Origin: Sulfitobacter mediterraneus
GTDB taxonomy: Bacteria > Pseudomonadota > Alphaproteobacteria > Rhodobacterales > Rhodobacteraceae
DNA length: 64,000 bases
NCBI RefSeq assembly: GCF_016801775.1
Contig: NZ_CP069004.1
Coordinates: 310,001-374,000, forward strand
Direction: 5' to 3'
The notes beneath the pieces were generated by a model, which saw only the letters and a list, made by a program, of their open reading frames with translations, did not search any database and was not told where the DNA came from. Positions 8,585 through 17,524 of the stretch are shown one piece after another (the stretch's first letter is position 1; every line of letters begins with the position of its first letter). Position numbers and translations under genes: made by a program.

Positions 8585-11060
8585 ATCCTTTGGGCATCTT
8601 CAGGACAACGTTGCGCCCGCGTTTGGTATAGCGCAATTCGCTGTCACCGATAGCGGACACCCGGCCTCCGTCGATCCGATCTCCCACAACAACCTTTTTG
8701 TAGCGGCCATTGCTGAGCCGGACCAAGGCGCGGCGGCTGGACGGTTTTCCGTAAACGCCGATGAGGTTGACCTTCTTGAGGTTGATGGCGTTTTTCACGG
8801 TTGCCTGCTTGGCAACGGACGTTTTCGTCGGGATCTTGGGTTTGACAGTCCGCGGTGCCACGGCGGCCGCGCTGGCGACGCGCACCTCGTCTTTGGGGGC
8901 GCTACGTTCGGCGCGTTTGACGATCCGCGCAAAGTTCCGCGGGCGGGTATCGGGCCGGATAGAAGCGGCAACCGCTTGGCGTGTGGCGCTGTCAAATGGG
9001 TCTTCGGTCGCTTCTGGCACGGCCAGCGCAGCTGCGACCGCTTCGTTGGTGTCGGCTGGGCTGACCAATTGGGCACGGGCGGCTTCTTGCACCGACAGGG
9101 GGCGCAGAACCGGGCGCAATCCTGCCAATTCACTGCGGGTTAAGCCGTCCAGTTGGGCGCGCTCGGTCTGCTCTTCCAGATCACCGGGGCGCAGCTTGGG
9201 CCTAAATGCGGCCAGCGCATCTCGCACACCCAAATCTTGCGGGGCAGATTGAAAACGGGTTGGCGTGGCGGGCGGAACAATCGGCGGCTTGCCCAAAAAT
9301 ACGGTAATGCCATCCGGGCTGAGGGCCCCCTGAACCGTGGGCCGCACCAGCCCGCGTGCATCCAGCGCAAAGCGGGTGCCAGCGGCCACCGGCGATGACA
9401 CGGACGCCAAGGCCACGTCGGTTGCGTATTTGTCAGCGGGGGGCAGGGCGACCGCATCGTTTGCTGTGCTCACAGGGTCGATGCTGGTCAGGTAAAAGTC
9501 GTCAATGTCGATCAGGCTTGCAGGCTCTGGCGGTACGTCAGGGGCGCGCGGCCAGATACCGGAGGTGGCATAATGCGCCTCAAGCTCTGCCTCGGTCATC
9601 ACCTCTGGCGGAGCAGGCTGCACCGGCTCACGCAGGGCATCCAGCACCGCCCCGTCCTCATCCGACAGCGCCGGATCAAGGGAGGCTGTTTCAATGGCCG
9701 CCTCTGTTACCGGATCTTCGGCAGGCGCGGCTGGTGGTGTATCCTGCGCCTGTTCCACGGTCGCTTTGCCGCCAAAGAGGCGTGACAGGCTGAAATCTTC
9801 ATCGAGAAACACGGAGGCCCAGGCCGCGACACCTGCCAGGAAGATCAGCAACACGGCAGTCAGGATCAAGCCAAGGAACCGCGGCTTGCCGCGCACGTCG
9901 GATTTGCGTGCGCCAAACACGGTCAGCCGTTCTGTCTCGGAGGTGGCGTTGTCGCCCTGCGGCGCGGTGACGGATCCTTCAGGCTTGGCCTTGCGGCGGC
10001 TCAGAAAGCCGCTTTTGGCCGGGGCGGTTGGGGGTGCTGGATCAGGATCCGCAAAAGAGCTGCTGTCAGGCTCGATCGGAATGCCCGGCGCGGTGACGGA
10101 TGCATCCGGGGCAGGAACCGGTGGCGGCGGCACTGCCCGACTGGCGGCCCCCAGAACCGGAGCCTTTGATGCACCATTGCCGCGACGGCTGGCAAATCCG
10201 GCAGAGGCGCCTTCACGACTGGGCGGGGGCGGCAAATCCTCAACGGGCGGCGCGTCGCTGCGGACCTCTTTGACACCGTTCAGCGGCGGCAGCACCGGCA
10301 GAGGGCTGTCCTCTTGCGGCGCGGCATCGGTGTGACCTTCGCCCTGACCAATAGATTGATCCGCAACCGGTTCTGTTTCTGCCGCGTCTTCCGGCGCAGA
10401 TGTTCGGGAGACATCAGCGATGTCGGTGTCTTTTTCTTCTGCTGCTGAACCGTCAACCAATTCAGGCGCTGGTACGGCGGCGGGGTCTTCGGCATTGGCC
10501 TTGGGCCATTCCACATCCCCGATCACCACAACGGCAATGCCGTCCGGCTCTACCGTGTCACCCGGCTCCAGCAGATCGTCGGAAGCGGCGGTTGGTCCAA
10601 AAAAGGGCTCTCCCAAAAAGGGGTTGTCGTCCGGCACCGCGACATAGCACAGCGGGTGAAACCGGTATTGTGTGGCAAAACCTTCGGCCTCGGCCATCGT
10701 CTCACGCGCCACTGCGGCGATATGGGTCTGGTCGCCATCAATGCAAATATCAAAGGCCAGATCGGACACTGCATAGGGGGTGGCCCCATCCAGCGCCCGC
10801 GCGGCGGCCTCGCGGCGGGCCGCCGCGTCCAGTCCGGGGGTGTCGATGGTCAGATATTTGATCTGGTCATTGGGCAAAATCAGCTTGGTCTCGACCCCGC
10901 CGGGATCGAGCGTCAGCGCCTTTTGGCGCAAGCCCTCAAGATCAGCACCCAGATCGGCGACATCCAGCGGCACCTCGCCCACCACGCGCCAGCCACCCGC
11001 CGCACGGTGCAAGAGCCTGATTCCTTGGAATGACAGGGATAGGGCAAAATTCGGCTTCAT
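8583..11060 (-). CDS. Large single-pass membrane protein with PilM/GspL-like N-terminus and PilP/GspC-like C-terminus
   Basis: An 825-residue protein often called only hypothetical, or wrongly translation initiation factor 2, in Rhodobacterales. Residues 1-150 look like the actin-like fold of PilM/GspL (KPNFALSLSFQGIRLLHRA, then ILPNDQIKYLTIDTPG). A long acidic and proline-rich linker follows. One membrane segment (FLGLILTAVLLIFLAGVAAW) lies near residue 395. A long extracytoplasmic region then ends in a compact beta domain (LIGVYGKPSSRRALVRLSNG, VVVGDRIDGGRVSAIGDSEL) that resembles the GspC HR/PilP domain. The ATG at 11060 is preferred over an upstream one at 11084. The family reading is inference; no pilus or type II secretion genes are adjacent. 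Confidence 0.6.
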   Translation of the reverse strand: MKPNFALSLSFQGIRLLHRAAGGWRVVGEVPLDVADLGADLEGLRQKALTLDPGGVETKLILPNDQIKYLTIDTPGLDAAARREAAARALDGATPYAVSDLAFDICIDGDQTHIAAVARETMAEAEGFATQYRFHPLCYVAVPDDNPFLGEPFFGPTAASDDLLEPGDTVEPDGIAVVVIGDVEWPKANAEDPAAVPAPELVDGSAAEEKDTDIADVSRTSAPEDAAETEPVADQSIGQGEGHTDAAPQEDSPLPVLPPLNGVKEVRSDAPPVEDLPPPPSREGASAGFASRRGNGASKAPVLGAASRAVPPPPVPAPDASVTAPGIPIEPDSSSFADPDPAPPTAPAKSGFLSRRKAKPEGSVTAPQGDNATSETERLTVFGARKSDVRGKPRFLGLILTAVLLIFLAGVAAWASVFLDEDFSLSRLFGGKATVEQAQDTPPAAPAEDPVTEAAIETASLDPALSDEDGAVLDALREPVQPAPPEVMTEAELEAHYATSGIWPRAPDVPPEPASLIDIDDFYLTSIDPVSTANDAVALPPADKYATDVALASVSSPVAAGTRFALDARGLVRPTVQGALSPDGITVFLGKPPIVPPATPTRFQSAPQDLGVRDALAAFRPKLRPGDLEEQTERAQLDGLTRSELAGLRPVLRPLSVQEAARAQLVSPADTNEAVAAALAVPEATEDPFDSATRQAVAASIRPDTRPRNFARIVKRAERSAPKDEVRVASAAAVAPRTVKPKIPTKTSVAKQATVKNAINLKKVNLIGVYGKPSSRRALVRLSNGRYKKVVVGDRIDGGRVSAIGDSELRYTKRGRNVVLKMPKG

Positions 11061-11230
11061 TGGGCGATCTTTAACATATTGCACGGACCCGGATCGAGAC
11101 AGCTCCGGTCAGGTTCAAGAATAGCGCGGGTCTTTGCCTAAGGAAAGGGAAAGGCGGCGGCGAGGCTTGCCCCCATGGATGGCGCGGGGGCATTGTGAGA
11201 CCAATTATAGCGCATGAAAGGTTAAATGGT

Positions 11231-11932
11231 ATGAGATGGATCAATTGGGCGGCTGCGATCTGGCTGTTGGCAGTGCCTGCCGCATGGGGGCAATCCGCCA
11301 CCGAGACCGGGATCATCGTAACGGGTGAGGGGCGGGTGGCCCTGGCGCCGGATATGGCGGCCATCACCCTGGGCGTGCGCCACAGAGGAGACACGGCGCA
11401 AGAGGCGATGGCGCGGGTGACTGCAGACGTCGCGGGCATTCTGGGCGCATTGACCAATTTGGGCGTCGCAGGCATCGATCAACAGACCAGCGGGTTTTAC
11501 CTGCGACCGGTCTATAACTCCCGCGGTATCAACGATGGATCTCCGCCTGATCTTGTGGGTTATGAGGCCGGAAACACTGTGACGGTGCGGGTAAGGGATT
11601 TGTCGATTCTGGGATCGACCCTTGATGCGGTGATTGAGATCGGAGCGAATGAATTCAATGGCTTGCGATTCGATCTTCAAGATCCCAGCGCTGCGCAATC
11701 CTTGGCCAGGCAACTTGCCGTGGCGGATGCGCGGGCCAAGGCCGAAGAACTGGCACAGGCGGCCGGTATTGAGCTTGGCCCATTGGTGCGGCTCAGCGAG
11801 GTCGGCAGCCATGCCGGACCGCGGATGATGGAAATGTCGGCTGGACGCGCCAGTATGGACAGCGCCATCGCAAGCGGAGAAGTGGGCGTAGAGGCGCGGG
11901 TGACGCTGGTGTTTGAAATCCGCCAGCCTTAA
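11231..11932 (+). CDS. SIMPL-domain (DUF541) periplasmic protein
   Basis: A 233-residue protein. It begins with a signal peptide (MRWINWAAAIWLLAVPAAWG, cleavage near residue 20), then the oxidative-stress SIMPL/DUF541 domain. That domain shows the opening IIVTGEGRVALAPDMAAITLGV, the central DLVGYEAGNTVTVRVRDL and the C-terminal AVADARAKAEELAQAAGIELG. Family members are periplasmic or outer-membrane associated and of uncertain biochemical role. The ATG at 11231 places the signal peptide at the start. It is divergent from the preceding large membrane protein gene. Confidence 0.88.
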   Translation: MRWINWAAAIWLLAVPAAWGQSATETGIIVTGEGRVALAPDMAAITLGVRHRGDTAQEAMARVTADVAGILGALTNLGVAGIDQQTSGFYLRPVYNSRGINDGSPPDLVGYEAGNTVTVRVRDLSILGSTLDAVIEIGANEFNGLRFDLQDPSAAQSLARQLAVADARAKAEELAQAAGIELGPLVRLSEVGSHAGPRMMEMSAGRASMDSAIASGEVGVEARVTLVFEIRQP

Positions 11933-12083
11933 AAATTGCGTGCTGGACGGTGGCGCGGCTGCCTGTGGTCTATGCTTAATATCTGAGGTGCGAACTGAAA
12001 GCCATTTGGTATGGCCGTATGTGATTAACACCTTGAGGTGCAGTTCATTGGATTGTGATCTAGTACTCTGGAAGAGCTAAAAC

Positions 12084-12518
12084 ATGGAAGCTTGGCAAAA
12101 ACGGCAACAATCCGCAGAAAGAATTTCAAAGTGGATTGGTATCTTCATTGCATCCGCATTCATATTTCTGTGCGCGCTTCAAACTACAGTTCTATCAGTT
12201 GTTCCATTTCCGAAGGCACTACAATTTAAGGGCAGCTACGAAGAATTTGTTGTGTGTTTTGAGGCATCTGCGAAACTTTCAAGCCAAGACGGGATTACCA
12301 GTTATCGTAGAGATATAAAAAAGCCGGAAAGTCGAATTCGTATGGCACAGGTAAGAGGCTTCCTGGGTCCATCTACCTCACGAGTACTGTATGTCGATCA
12401 TTTGAAAGAAGGTTATCGAGTGACTGATGGGTATTACGAAGATGCCCATGCGAAATCACGTCCAGTCCGTAAATACGATTGGATCATAGTTTGGCTATGT
12501 GGAACAGGTAACCTCTAA
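12084..12518 (+). CDS. Orphan membrane-anchored hypothetical protein in AT-rich DNA
   Basis: A 144-residue protein I do not recognise. A hydrophobic segment (WIGIFIASAFIFLCALQTTVL) spans about residues 17-37. The remaining 100 or so residues contain two cysteines (C58 and one near the C-terminus) and many charged residues. The DNA from about 11,985 to 12,540 is visibly richer in A and T than its surroundings and uses AT-ending codons. That suggests recent acquisition. The reading frame is intact and starts with ATG. No function can be proposed. Confidence 0.55.
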   Translation: MEAWQKRQQSAERISKWIGIFIASAFIFLCALQTTVLSVVPFPKALQFKGSYEEFVVCFEASAKLSSQDGITSYRRDIKKPESRIRMAQVRGFLGPSTSRVLYVDHLKEGYRVTDGYYEDAHAKSRPVRKYDWIIVWLCGTGNL

Positions 12519-12557
12519 CGATATGGGCTCGGAGCTGACAATCCTTCACATAAGAAA

Positions 12558-12581
12558 GGCCCCGCCTTTGCAGACGGGGCC
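12558..12581 (-). terminator. Terminator of metY
   Basis: GGCCCCG (12558-12564) and CGGGGCC (12575-12581) form a perfect stem. Read on the minus strand, the stem is followed by CTTTC. It sits 23 bp beyond the metY stop. Confidence 0.7.
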
Positions 12582-12603
12582 AAAACACGCATGAGGCAGG
12601 CGA

Positions 12604-13893
12604 TCAGCCTGTCGCTTGGGCCAGCGCCTGATCGAGATCGGCAATCAGATCATCGGCATTTTCCGTACCGATTGAAATCCGTACCACATTGGCACCTGCG
12701 CCGGCCGCCTCTTGCTGTTCCGGGGACAGCTGGCGGTGGGTGGTGGATGCCGAGTGGATGACCAGCGAACGGGTATCGCCGAGGTTGGCCACATGGCTGA
12801 AGATCTCAAGCGAATTCACCAGCTTGACGCAGGCGTCATAGCCGCCCTTGACCGCAATGGTGAACAGGGCACCGGCGCCCTTGGGGCAAACCTTGGCGAC
12901 ACGATCATAATAGGGCGAGGACTCCAGACCGGCGTAGGTCACAGCATCAATGCGGTCGTCCGCTTCGAGCCATTTGGCAACCTTCACAGCGTTTTCCACA
13001 TGGCGTTCCATCCGCAGGGACAGGGTCTCTGTGCCCATCAGCGTGTAATGCGCCGCCTGCGGGTTCATCGTCATGCCCAGATCGCGCAGGCCGATGGCAA
13101 TGCCGTGGAAGGTGAAGGCAAGATTGCCAAAGGTCTCGTGGAATTTGAGGCCATGATAGGCCGGTTCCGGCTGGCTGAGCGAGGGGAACTTGTCATTGGC
13201 GGACCAGTCAAACTTGCCCGAATCCACAACGCAGCCGCCCGTGACGGTGCCGTTGCCGGTGAGGTATTTGGTGGTGGAATGCACAACCAATGTCGCGCCC
13301 AGATCAATCGGGCGGCACAGGAACGGCGTTGCCGAGGTGTTGTCGATGATCAGCGGAATGCCAGCGGCATCGGCCACATCGGCCACGGCCCGCACATCCA
13401 TGATATAGCCGCCCGGGTTGGCGATCGCCTCGCCAAAGACTGCGCGGGTGTCATCGTCGATGGCGTCGCGCACCGCGTCCAGATCATCAAAATCAACAAA
13501 TTTGCAGGACCAGCCAAAGCGTTTGATCGTGTGGCTGAACTGGGTGACCGTGCCGCCATAAAGCCGGGTTGAGGCGACGATGTTCTTGCCCGGACCCATC
13601 AACGGAAACAGCGCCATGATCTGCGCCGCGTGGCCCGAAGAACAGCAAACCGCGCCAACCCCGCCTTCGAGGGTGGCAATGCGTTCCTGCAATACCGCAA
13701 CCGTCGGGTTGGTCAGGCGCGAGTAGATGTAGCCCACCTCCTGCAGGTTGAACAGCGCCGCCGCGTGATCGGCATCGCGAAACACATAGGCGGTGGTCTG
13801 GTAGATCGGCGTTTGCCGTGCGCCGGTGGCCGGATCGGGCCTTGCGCCGGCGTGGATTTGCAGGGTGTCAAAGCCGTATGTGGCATCTGTCAT
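12604..13893 (-). CDS. metY: O-acetylhomoserine sulfhydrylase (aminocarboxypropyltransferase)
   Basis: A 429-residue PLP enzyme of the Cys/Met metabolism family, matching the length of MetY. It makes homocysteine (or methionine, using methanethiol) from O-acetylhomoserine and sulfide. Family features are the N-terminal GFDTLQIHAGARPDP and YSRLTNPT, the PLP-contact region SSGHAAQI, and IIDNTSATPFLCRPIDLGA. The Schiff-base lysine is in VVHSTTKYLTGNGT (about residue 210). The C-terminal SASTTHRQLSPEQQ is also typical. Alphaproteobacterial metY genes often carry SAM riboswitches, but none is convincing in the 228 bp upstream. Confidence 0.95.
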   Translation of the reverse strand: MTDATYGFDTLQIHAGARPDPATGARQTPIYQTTAYVFRDADHAAALFNLQEVGYIYSRLTNPTVAVLQERIATLEGGVGAVCCSSGHAAQIMALFPLMGPGKNIVASTRLYGGTVTQFSHTIKRFGWSCKFVDFDDLDAVRDAIDDDTRAVFGEAIANPGGYIMDVRAVADVADAAGIPLIIDNTSATPFLCRPIDLGATLVVHSTTKYLTGNGTVTGGCVVDSGKFDWSANDKFPSLSQPEPAYHGLKFHETFGNLAFTFHGIAIGLRDLGMTMNPQAAHYTLMGTETLSLRMERHVENAVKVAKWLEADDRIDAVTYAGLESSPYYDRVAKVCPKGAGALFTIAVKGGYDACVKLVNSLEIFSHVANLGDTRSLVIHSASTTHRQLSPEQQEAAGAGANVVRISIGTENADDLIADLDQALAQATG

Positions 13894-14061
13894 GGGTGTC
13901 TCTCCTCTGTTTGGGAATATGGTTACGGCAATGGCTATGGGCGCACAAGAGAAGGGTGTTTTTCAGGGAACCTATGCGGCGTGGCGATGCGCGAAAGAAC
14001 CTGCGTTCTGTCTGGGCGCGCGTTCGCGAACATATGTTTTGGATGGTATTTGCGGCCAGCC

Positions 14062-14112
14062 GCTGGGGGTTTCACACCCCCAGACCCCCGTGGAGTATTT
14101 ATTGCCAAAAAG
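14062..14112 (+). repeat. G-tract hairpin plus conserved tail, intergenic element copy 1
   Basis: A G5 tract and a C5 tract flank a short loop (GGGGG-TTTCACA-CCCCC). They are followed by AGACCCCCGTGGAGTATTTA and TTGCCAAAAAG. A second copy with the same plan lies at 21871-21927, and a core-only copy lies on the other strand near 28917-28938. It sits just past the stop of the glycosyltransferase-like gene and may serve as its terminator. Confidence 0.6.
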
Positions 14113-14121
14113 GGACAGCGG

Positions 14122-15126
14122 TCAGCGCATCCAGAAGCCGTTGGATTTGATCTTGTTGCGGATCGCCTGTTCCTTGCGGGGCAGGTTGTCGCGATCAAAG
14201 AGGGCGCGGACTTTCTGGCCGCGGCCCTGATAGATCATGCGTTTGATAGCGTCATAGCCCTTGAGCACTTTTTTAATCTTGTTGGGTGCGGTCACCTGTT
14301 CGAGCACCTCGACCACGCGGTCGTTTTCACGGGCGTATAGCAGCGGTAGAACCCGGTAGTGGCAGGACACCTCGCCATCCAGAAGGCCCTCTGGCAGCGT
14401 ATCGCGCCCGCCGCCGAGCGCGTGGATCACCAATGGCAGCGCGATCTGGTCGAGCCATGGATCAAGGCTTTGGGCGCAAAGCTCCACGGGGGGCGTGTCG
14501 CGGATGGCGCGGGCGTATTCGAGGAACAACGCACCAAACTCATGCGGGCAGCGGTAAAAGAAAAAACCTGCGTTGAAGTAGAGGTAGCGTTTCCAGTATT
14601 CGTCCGGTTGGCTGAGATCGAGACTGCTGTCGAAATCCAAGCCAAATTTGTCATAGAGAGACTTCCACAGGCCAGCATAGCCCGGACCGTAAAGCTGGGG
14701 CTGGGGCCAAGTGCCTTCGCGGCGCAAAGAGGCACTGGGCTTGTCAAAATCGAACGGCACGCGGGACAGATCGCCCGTGATGAGCGTGTCGGTGTCAAAG
14801 AACACAAATGGCTCCCCCTTGGGCAGGGCCTGCAGCATTTCGATCTTGTTGCCATAGGGATAGTTTTCGCCAAAAACCGCATTACTGAACGGGATGATCT
14901 CGGCACCCAGGTCCTCAAGCGCCTCCCGCAGGGCGACGTTCTGGATTGCGGGGTTTCCCTCCCACAGGGACCCCGCTTGGGGTTCCGCGATCAGCAGGCG
15001 GCCGGAAAAATCGGGGCTGCACTGGCGCAGGGAGGCAGCAAAAATCAGTGCTTCATAAGACAATCTGCCCTGTTGGCCGACAACAACAACGTTGAAGGTT
15101 TGCGGCTTGGCCGTTTTGCGTGCCAT
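14122..15126 (-). CDS. Glycosyltransferase-like protein (GT-A fold, DxD motif)
   Basis: A 334-residue cytoplasmic protein with no signal peptide. The N-terminal part (FNVVVVGQQGRLSYEALIFA) fits the nucleotide-sugar side of a GT-A fold. FVFFDTDTLITGDLS around residue 125 supplies the DxD metal site used by GT8 and related transferases. Further along are FNAGFFFYRC and WLDQIALPLVI, typical of such enzymes. The C-terminal 80 residues are basic. I chose the ATG at 15126 (MARKTAKPQTF); the frame continues upstream, but that part reads as antisense of the next gene. Donor and acceptor are unknown. Confidence 0.6.
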   Translation of the reverse strand: MARKTAKPQTFNVVVVGQQGRLSYEALIFAASLRQCSPDFSGRLLIAEPQAGSLWEGNPAIQNVALREALEDLGAEIIPFSNAVFGENYPYGNKIEMLQALPKGEPFVFFDTDTLITGDLSRVPFDFDKPSASLRREGTWPQPQLYGPGYAGLWKSLYDKFGLDFDSSLDLSQPDEYWKRYLYFNAGFFFYRCPHEFGALFLEYARAIRDTPPVELCAQSLDPWLDQIALPLVIHALGGGRDTLPEGLLDGEVSCHYRVLPLLYARENDRVVEVLEQVTAPNKIKKVLKGYDAIKRMIYQGRGQKVRALFDRDNLPRKEQAIRNKIKSNGFWMR

Positions 15127-15221
15127 ACTTGTTCTGCCCTTTGGTCTTTTGTGACCACTATAGGGGCAGATGTTGCATGGCAAAAGACGGCAATTGAGCC
15201 GCGGCCAGGGGGAGATAGAAT

Positions 15222-15860
15222 ATGATCGATTTCTTTTTCGCGATGATGGCGGCAGGGTTGAACGCGGCGGACGGATCCGGCGCGGACGAGAGCGCCTTGG
15301 CCGAGAGCCAGAGCGCCGCGCCCAGCGTGGTGATTTCAGAGCAATCCGTTGTGATGGGCGAGGGCGTTCAAATTGGCGGCGCAACGGCAACCGCCAGCGT
15401 GCCTGCTGTGCCCGCAGTGCCGCAGGTGCAGGCGCCCGCAGTCGGGGCGGGGTTCAACATGGCCGTTGTGCCTGCCGGGCTGGTTGCTGAACCACAGACC
15501 CCGACCGGCAAGTTCACCACCGCAGCCGAGGTCAAGCCGATCCTGAATGCGACGAAGGGCAATTGGGTGGCGGTGCGCGACTATGATGGCAATGATCTGC
15601 TGTATGTCACGCACCTTTGGAGCTGGCGGTGCGGGCTGGCGGCGATGGCGATCTCCGTCAATAACGAGCCGATGCAGAATTGGCCGCTGCCGCCCTGTCA
15701 CACGCAGTTTTCAACGCCCAACGCGATTTTGGAAGATGACGGTTTCCCCTATCTCAAGCTAAAGCAAGGCGCGGTGCATTCTATCACGATCCAAGTTGTC
15801 TATGATGATCTGAGCATGGATGTCGCAACCTTCCAGCGCGGCGATGTTCTGATCCCCTGA
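15222..15860 (+). CDS. Hypothetical protein with Ala/Val/Pro-rich linker and C-terminal beta domain
   Basis: A 212-residue protein I do not recognise. The first 14 residues are hydrophobic and might act as a weak export signal or anchor. Residues 20-95 are low-complexity, rich in Ala, Val, Pro and Ser. The C-terminal 115 residues (KFTTAAEVKPILNATKGNW onward) look like a compact domain with two cysteines (WRCGL and LPPCHT) and aromatic-rich strands. It diverges from the glycosyltransferase-like gene by 95 bp. No function is proposed. Confidence 0.6.
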   Translation: MIDFFFAMMAAGLNAADGSGADESALAESQSAAPSVVISEQSVVMGEGVQIGGATATASVPAVPAVPQVQAPAVGAGFNMAVVPAGLVAEPQTPTGKFTTAAEVKPILNATKGNWVAVRDYDGNDLLYVTHLWSWRCGLAAMAISVNNEPMQNWPLPPCHTQFSTPNAILEDDGFPYLKLKQGAVHSITIQVVYDDLSMDVATFQRGDVLIP

Positions 15861-16080
15861 TGGGGCGGCCCTGGATGCATTTGCGCCCGCTTCGGCGGTG
15901 CGCAAGCCCGGCCCTGAGCGTCGCGGCGTTGGACCTGAAGCCCGTTTTCCACTAAAGTTACCCAACCGACCCATTGGCGCAGGCACCATTGGATCCCCCT
16001 TTGACGCATGGCGCATGCGGCGAAGGGCAATGCCGCCTGCTGAATTCTGATCTCATACAGACCAATGGAAGGACACCGCC

Positions 16081-17397
16081 ATGCCGGCCACAGCCAATGA
16101 AAAACAAGTTGCCAGTACTGCCGATCAAATCCTCACAGCCGCTCAACAGACCCGCAAGGAAATCGAATACAGCCTGCGAGATCTGACACGGCTGGAACAA
16201 CGATACGCACAGGGCAAAAAGATGGAAGACTGGGCGCCAAAACGGCTGGCTGAACTGTCCGAGGCGCGGGCCAGTGCGGTCCGGATGTACACCGGTTATC
16301 ACCAGCTTGTCCGGGCAGGGAACGAACAACTGGCATTGCAGCGCGAGGGGGTCACGATCCGCCGGGCCACCGGAACGGCCTATGCGCTGGTTGCGGCAGG
16401 CAAGCTGGCGGAGTGCTTTATCGCCGGGGCCAAGGTGCTACGAAAGTTTGAGGCGCTGACCAAGGGGTCCAAGATATTTGCAAAGGCCGAAGGGCTGAAG
16501 ACCGCATTGGACATTGGCAAGGACAGCCAAGAGGCGGTTCGGGCGATGGCAGCGGGCAAGGGCAAAGAGGCTGGCGAGAAAGGCGGGCAGGCGCTTTTGA
16601 AATTATCAAGTGCGACGCGGGATTTTGCCGATATCGTTGACACGGTTTTTGCGCTTGCCGGTCTGTCAGACAGAAAACCGGACGCCTCGATGAAATCTGC
16701 CGCCGATGTCATGGTCAAAATGATGAAGGCAACCAAATCCCTGTTGCTGGCCTGCCGAGAGATCGAGCAGAGCAGCATGTTCAAGGCCGGCGCGTCCAAG
16801 GCGGCGATGAAAGCCTCTGCCGATCAGTTCGTTGGCGGGATGGAAACGCTTGGCATCATTGGCAATATCATTGAGGCGCTGGTGGCCATTGTTGATGCGA
16901 TCGAACAATTCCAGGAGGCCAACAAACTGGCCGAAGTCTCGGCCAAGCAGGAGGCCTATAACACCAAGATCGGCGGATCGGCCCTGACCACCAAACAGAT
17001 CATGATGCTGCGCGTTGCGGTTGGCGCTGAAACGGGCGAGACCGATCTGACCAGCATACGCAAATCGATCACCAGTCTGGCGTCGGCCAAGGCGGTCACG
17101 CGGGAGTTGAACGAGAGCCTGTCTGACCTGGACGCAAAATATAGCCATGCCCAGACCCATGTGACCGGGTTCACGGCGGCCTATGCGCGGCGGCTCGAAT
17201 GGTTGTCAAAATACTATGCCACCGCGCAAGTCCAATTGCCGCAATTGATGGCAAATTACGAATCTGCGGTGAAAGAGCAAAGGGCAGGCGGCACGGGGTG
17301 GCGCGGCGCTATTGGGTTTTTGCCGGAACGGATGAACTCCGAACTGGCGCTGCTGGTGAACGCGATGACGCGGGCGCATATCCGGCTGTATTGTTGA
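16081..17397 (+). CDS. Helix-rich hypothetical protein with hydrophobic hairpins
   Basis: A 438-residue protein, nearly all alpha-helical by composition. The N-terminal 100 residues read as a coiled coil (EIEYSLRDLTRLEQRYAQGK). Two hydrophobic stretches lie internally: TAYALVAAGKLAECFIAGA (about residues 100-118) and IIGNIIEALVAIVDAIEQF (about 260-278). A Gly/Lys-rich turn (GKGKEAGEKGG) lies between them, and a helical C-terminus follows. There is no signal peptide. Long helices with buried hydrophobic hairpins occur in alpha-helical pore-forming toxins, but no family motif proves that here. The next gene, 128 bp downstream, is also unrecognised, and both precede the tRNA-Tyr array. Confidence 0.6.
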   Translation: MPATANEKQVASTADQILTAAQQTRKEIEYSLRDLTRLEQRYAQGKKMEDWAPKRLAELSEARASAVRMYTGYHQLVRAGNEQLALQREGVTIRRATGTAYALVAAGKLAECFIAGAKVLRKFEALTKGSKIFAKAEGLKTALDIGKDSQEAVRAMAAGKGKEAGEKGGQALLKLSSATRDFADIVDTVFALAGLSDRKPDASMKSAADVMVKMMKATKSLLLACREIEQSSMFKAGASKAAMKASADQFVGGMETLGIIGNIIEALVAIVDAIEQFQEANKLAEVSAKQEAYNTKIGGSALTTKQIMMLRVAVGAETGETDLTSIRKSITSLASAKAVTRELNESLSDLDAKYSHAQTHVTGFTAAYARRLEWLSKYYATAQVQLPQLMANYESAVKEQRAGGTGWRGAIGFLPERMNSELALLVNAMTRAHIRLYC

Positions 17398-17524
17398 GGC
17401 GGATAGACGTTCCGTGACGGGCAAAACGCCGAAAATCACTAAATCGCTTGATTGGTTTGCAAGACCAAACCACCATGCCCCCCAGCATAACCGCCTGCGA
17501 ACGGCCTGAACCATTGGAAAAAAC

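Noticed and set aside
12712..13572. 286-codon plus-strand frame antisense to metY
   Set aside because: It lies entirely within metY, a strong enzyme gene, and its translation has no recognisable features. High GC content commonly gives such long antisense frames.
13894..14121. SAM riboswitch upstream of metY
   Set aside because: I looked for the SAM-II and SAM/SAH conserved parts on the minus strand and could not place them. The gap also contains an unrelated intergenic element.
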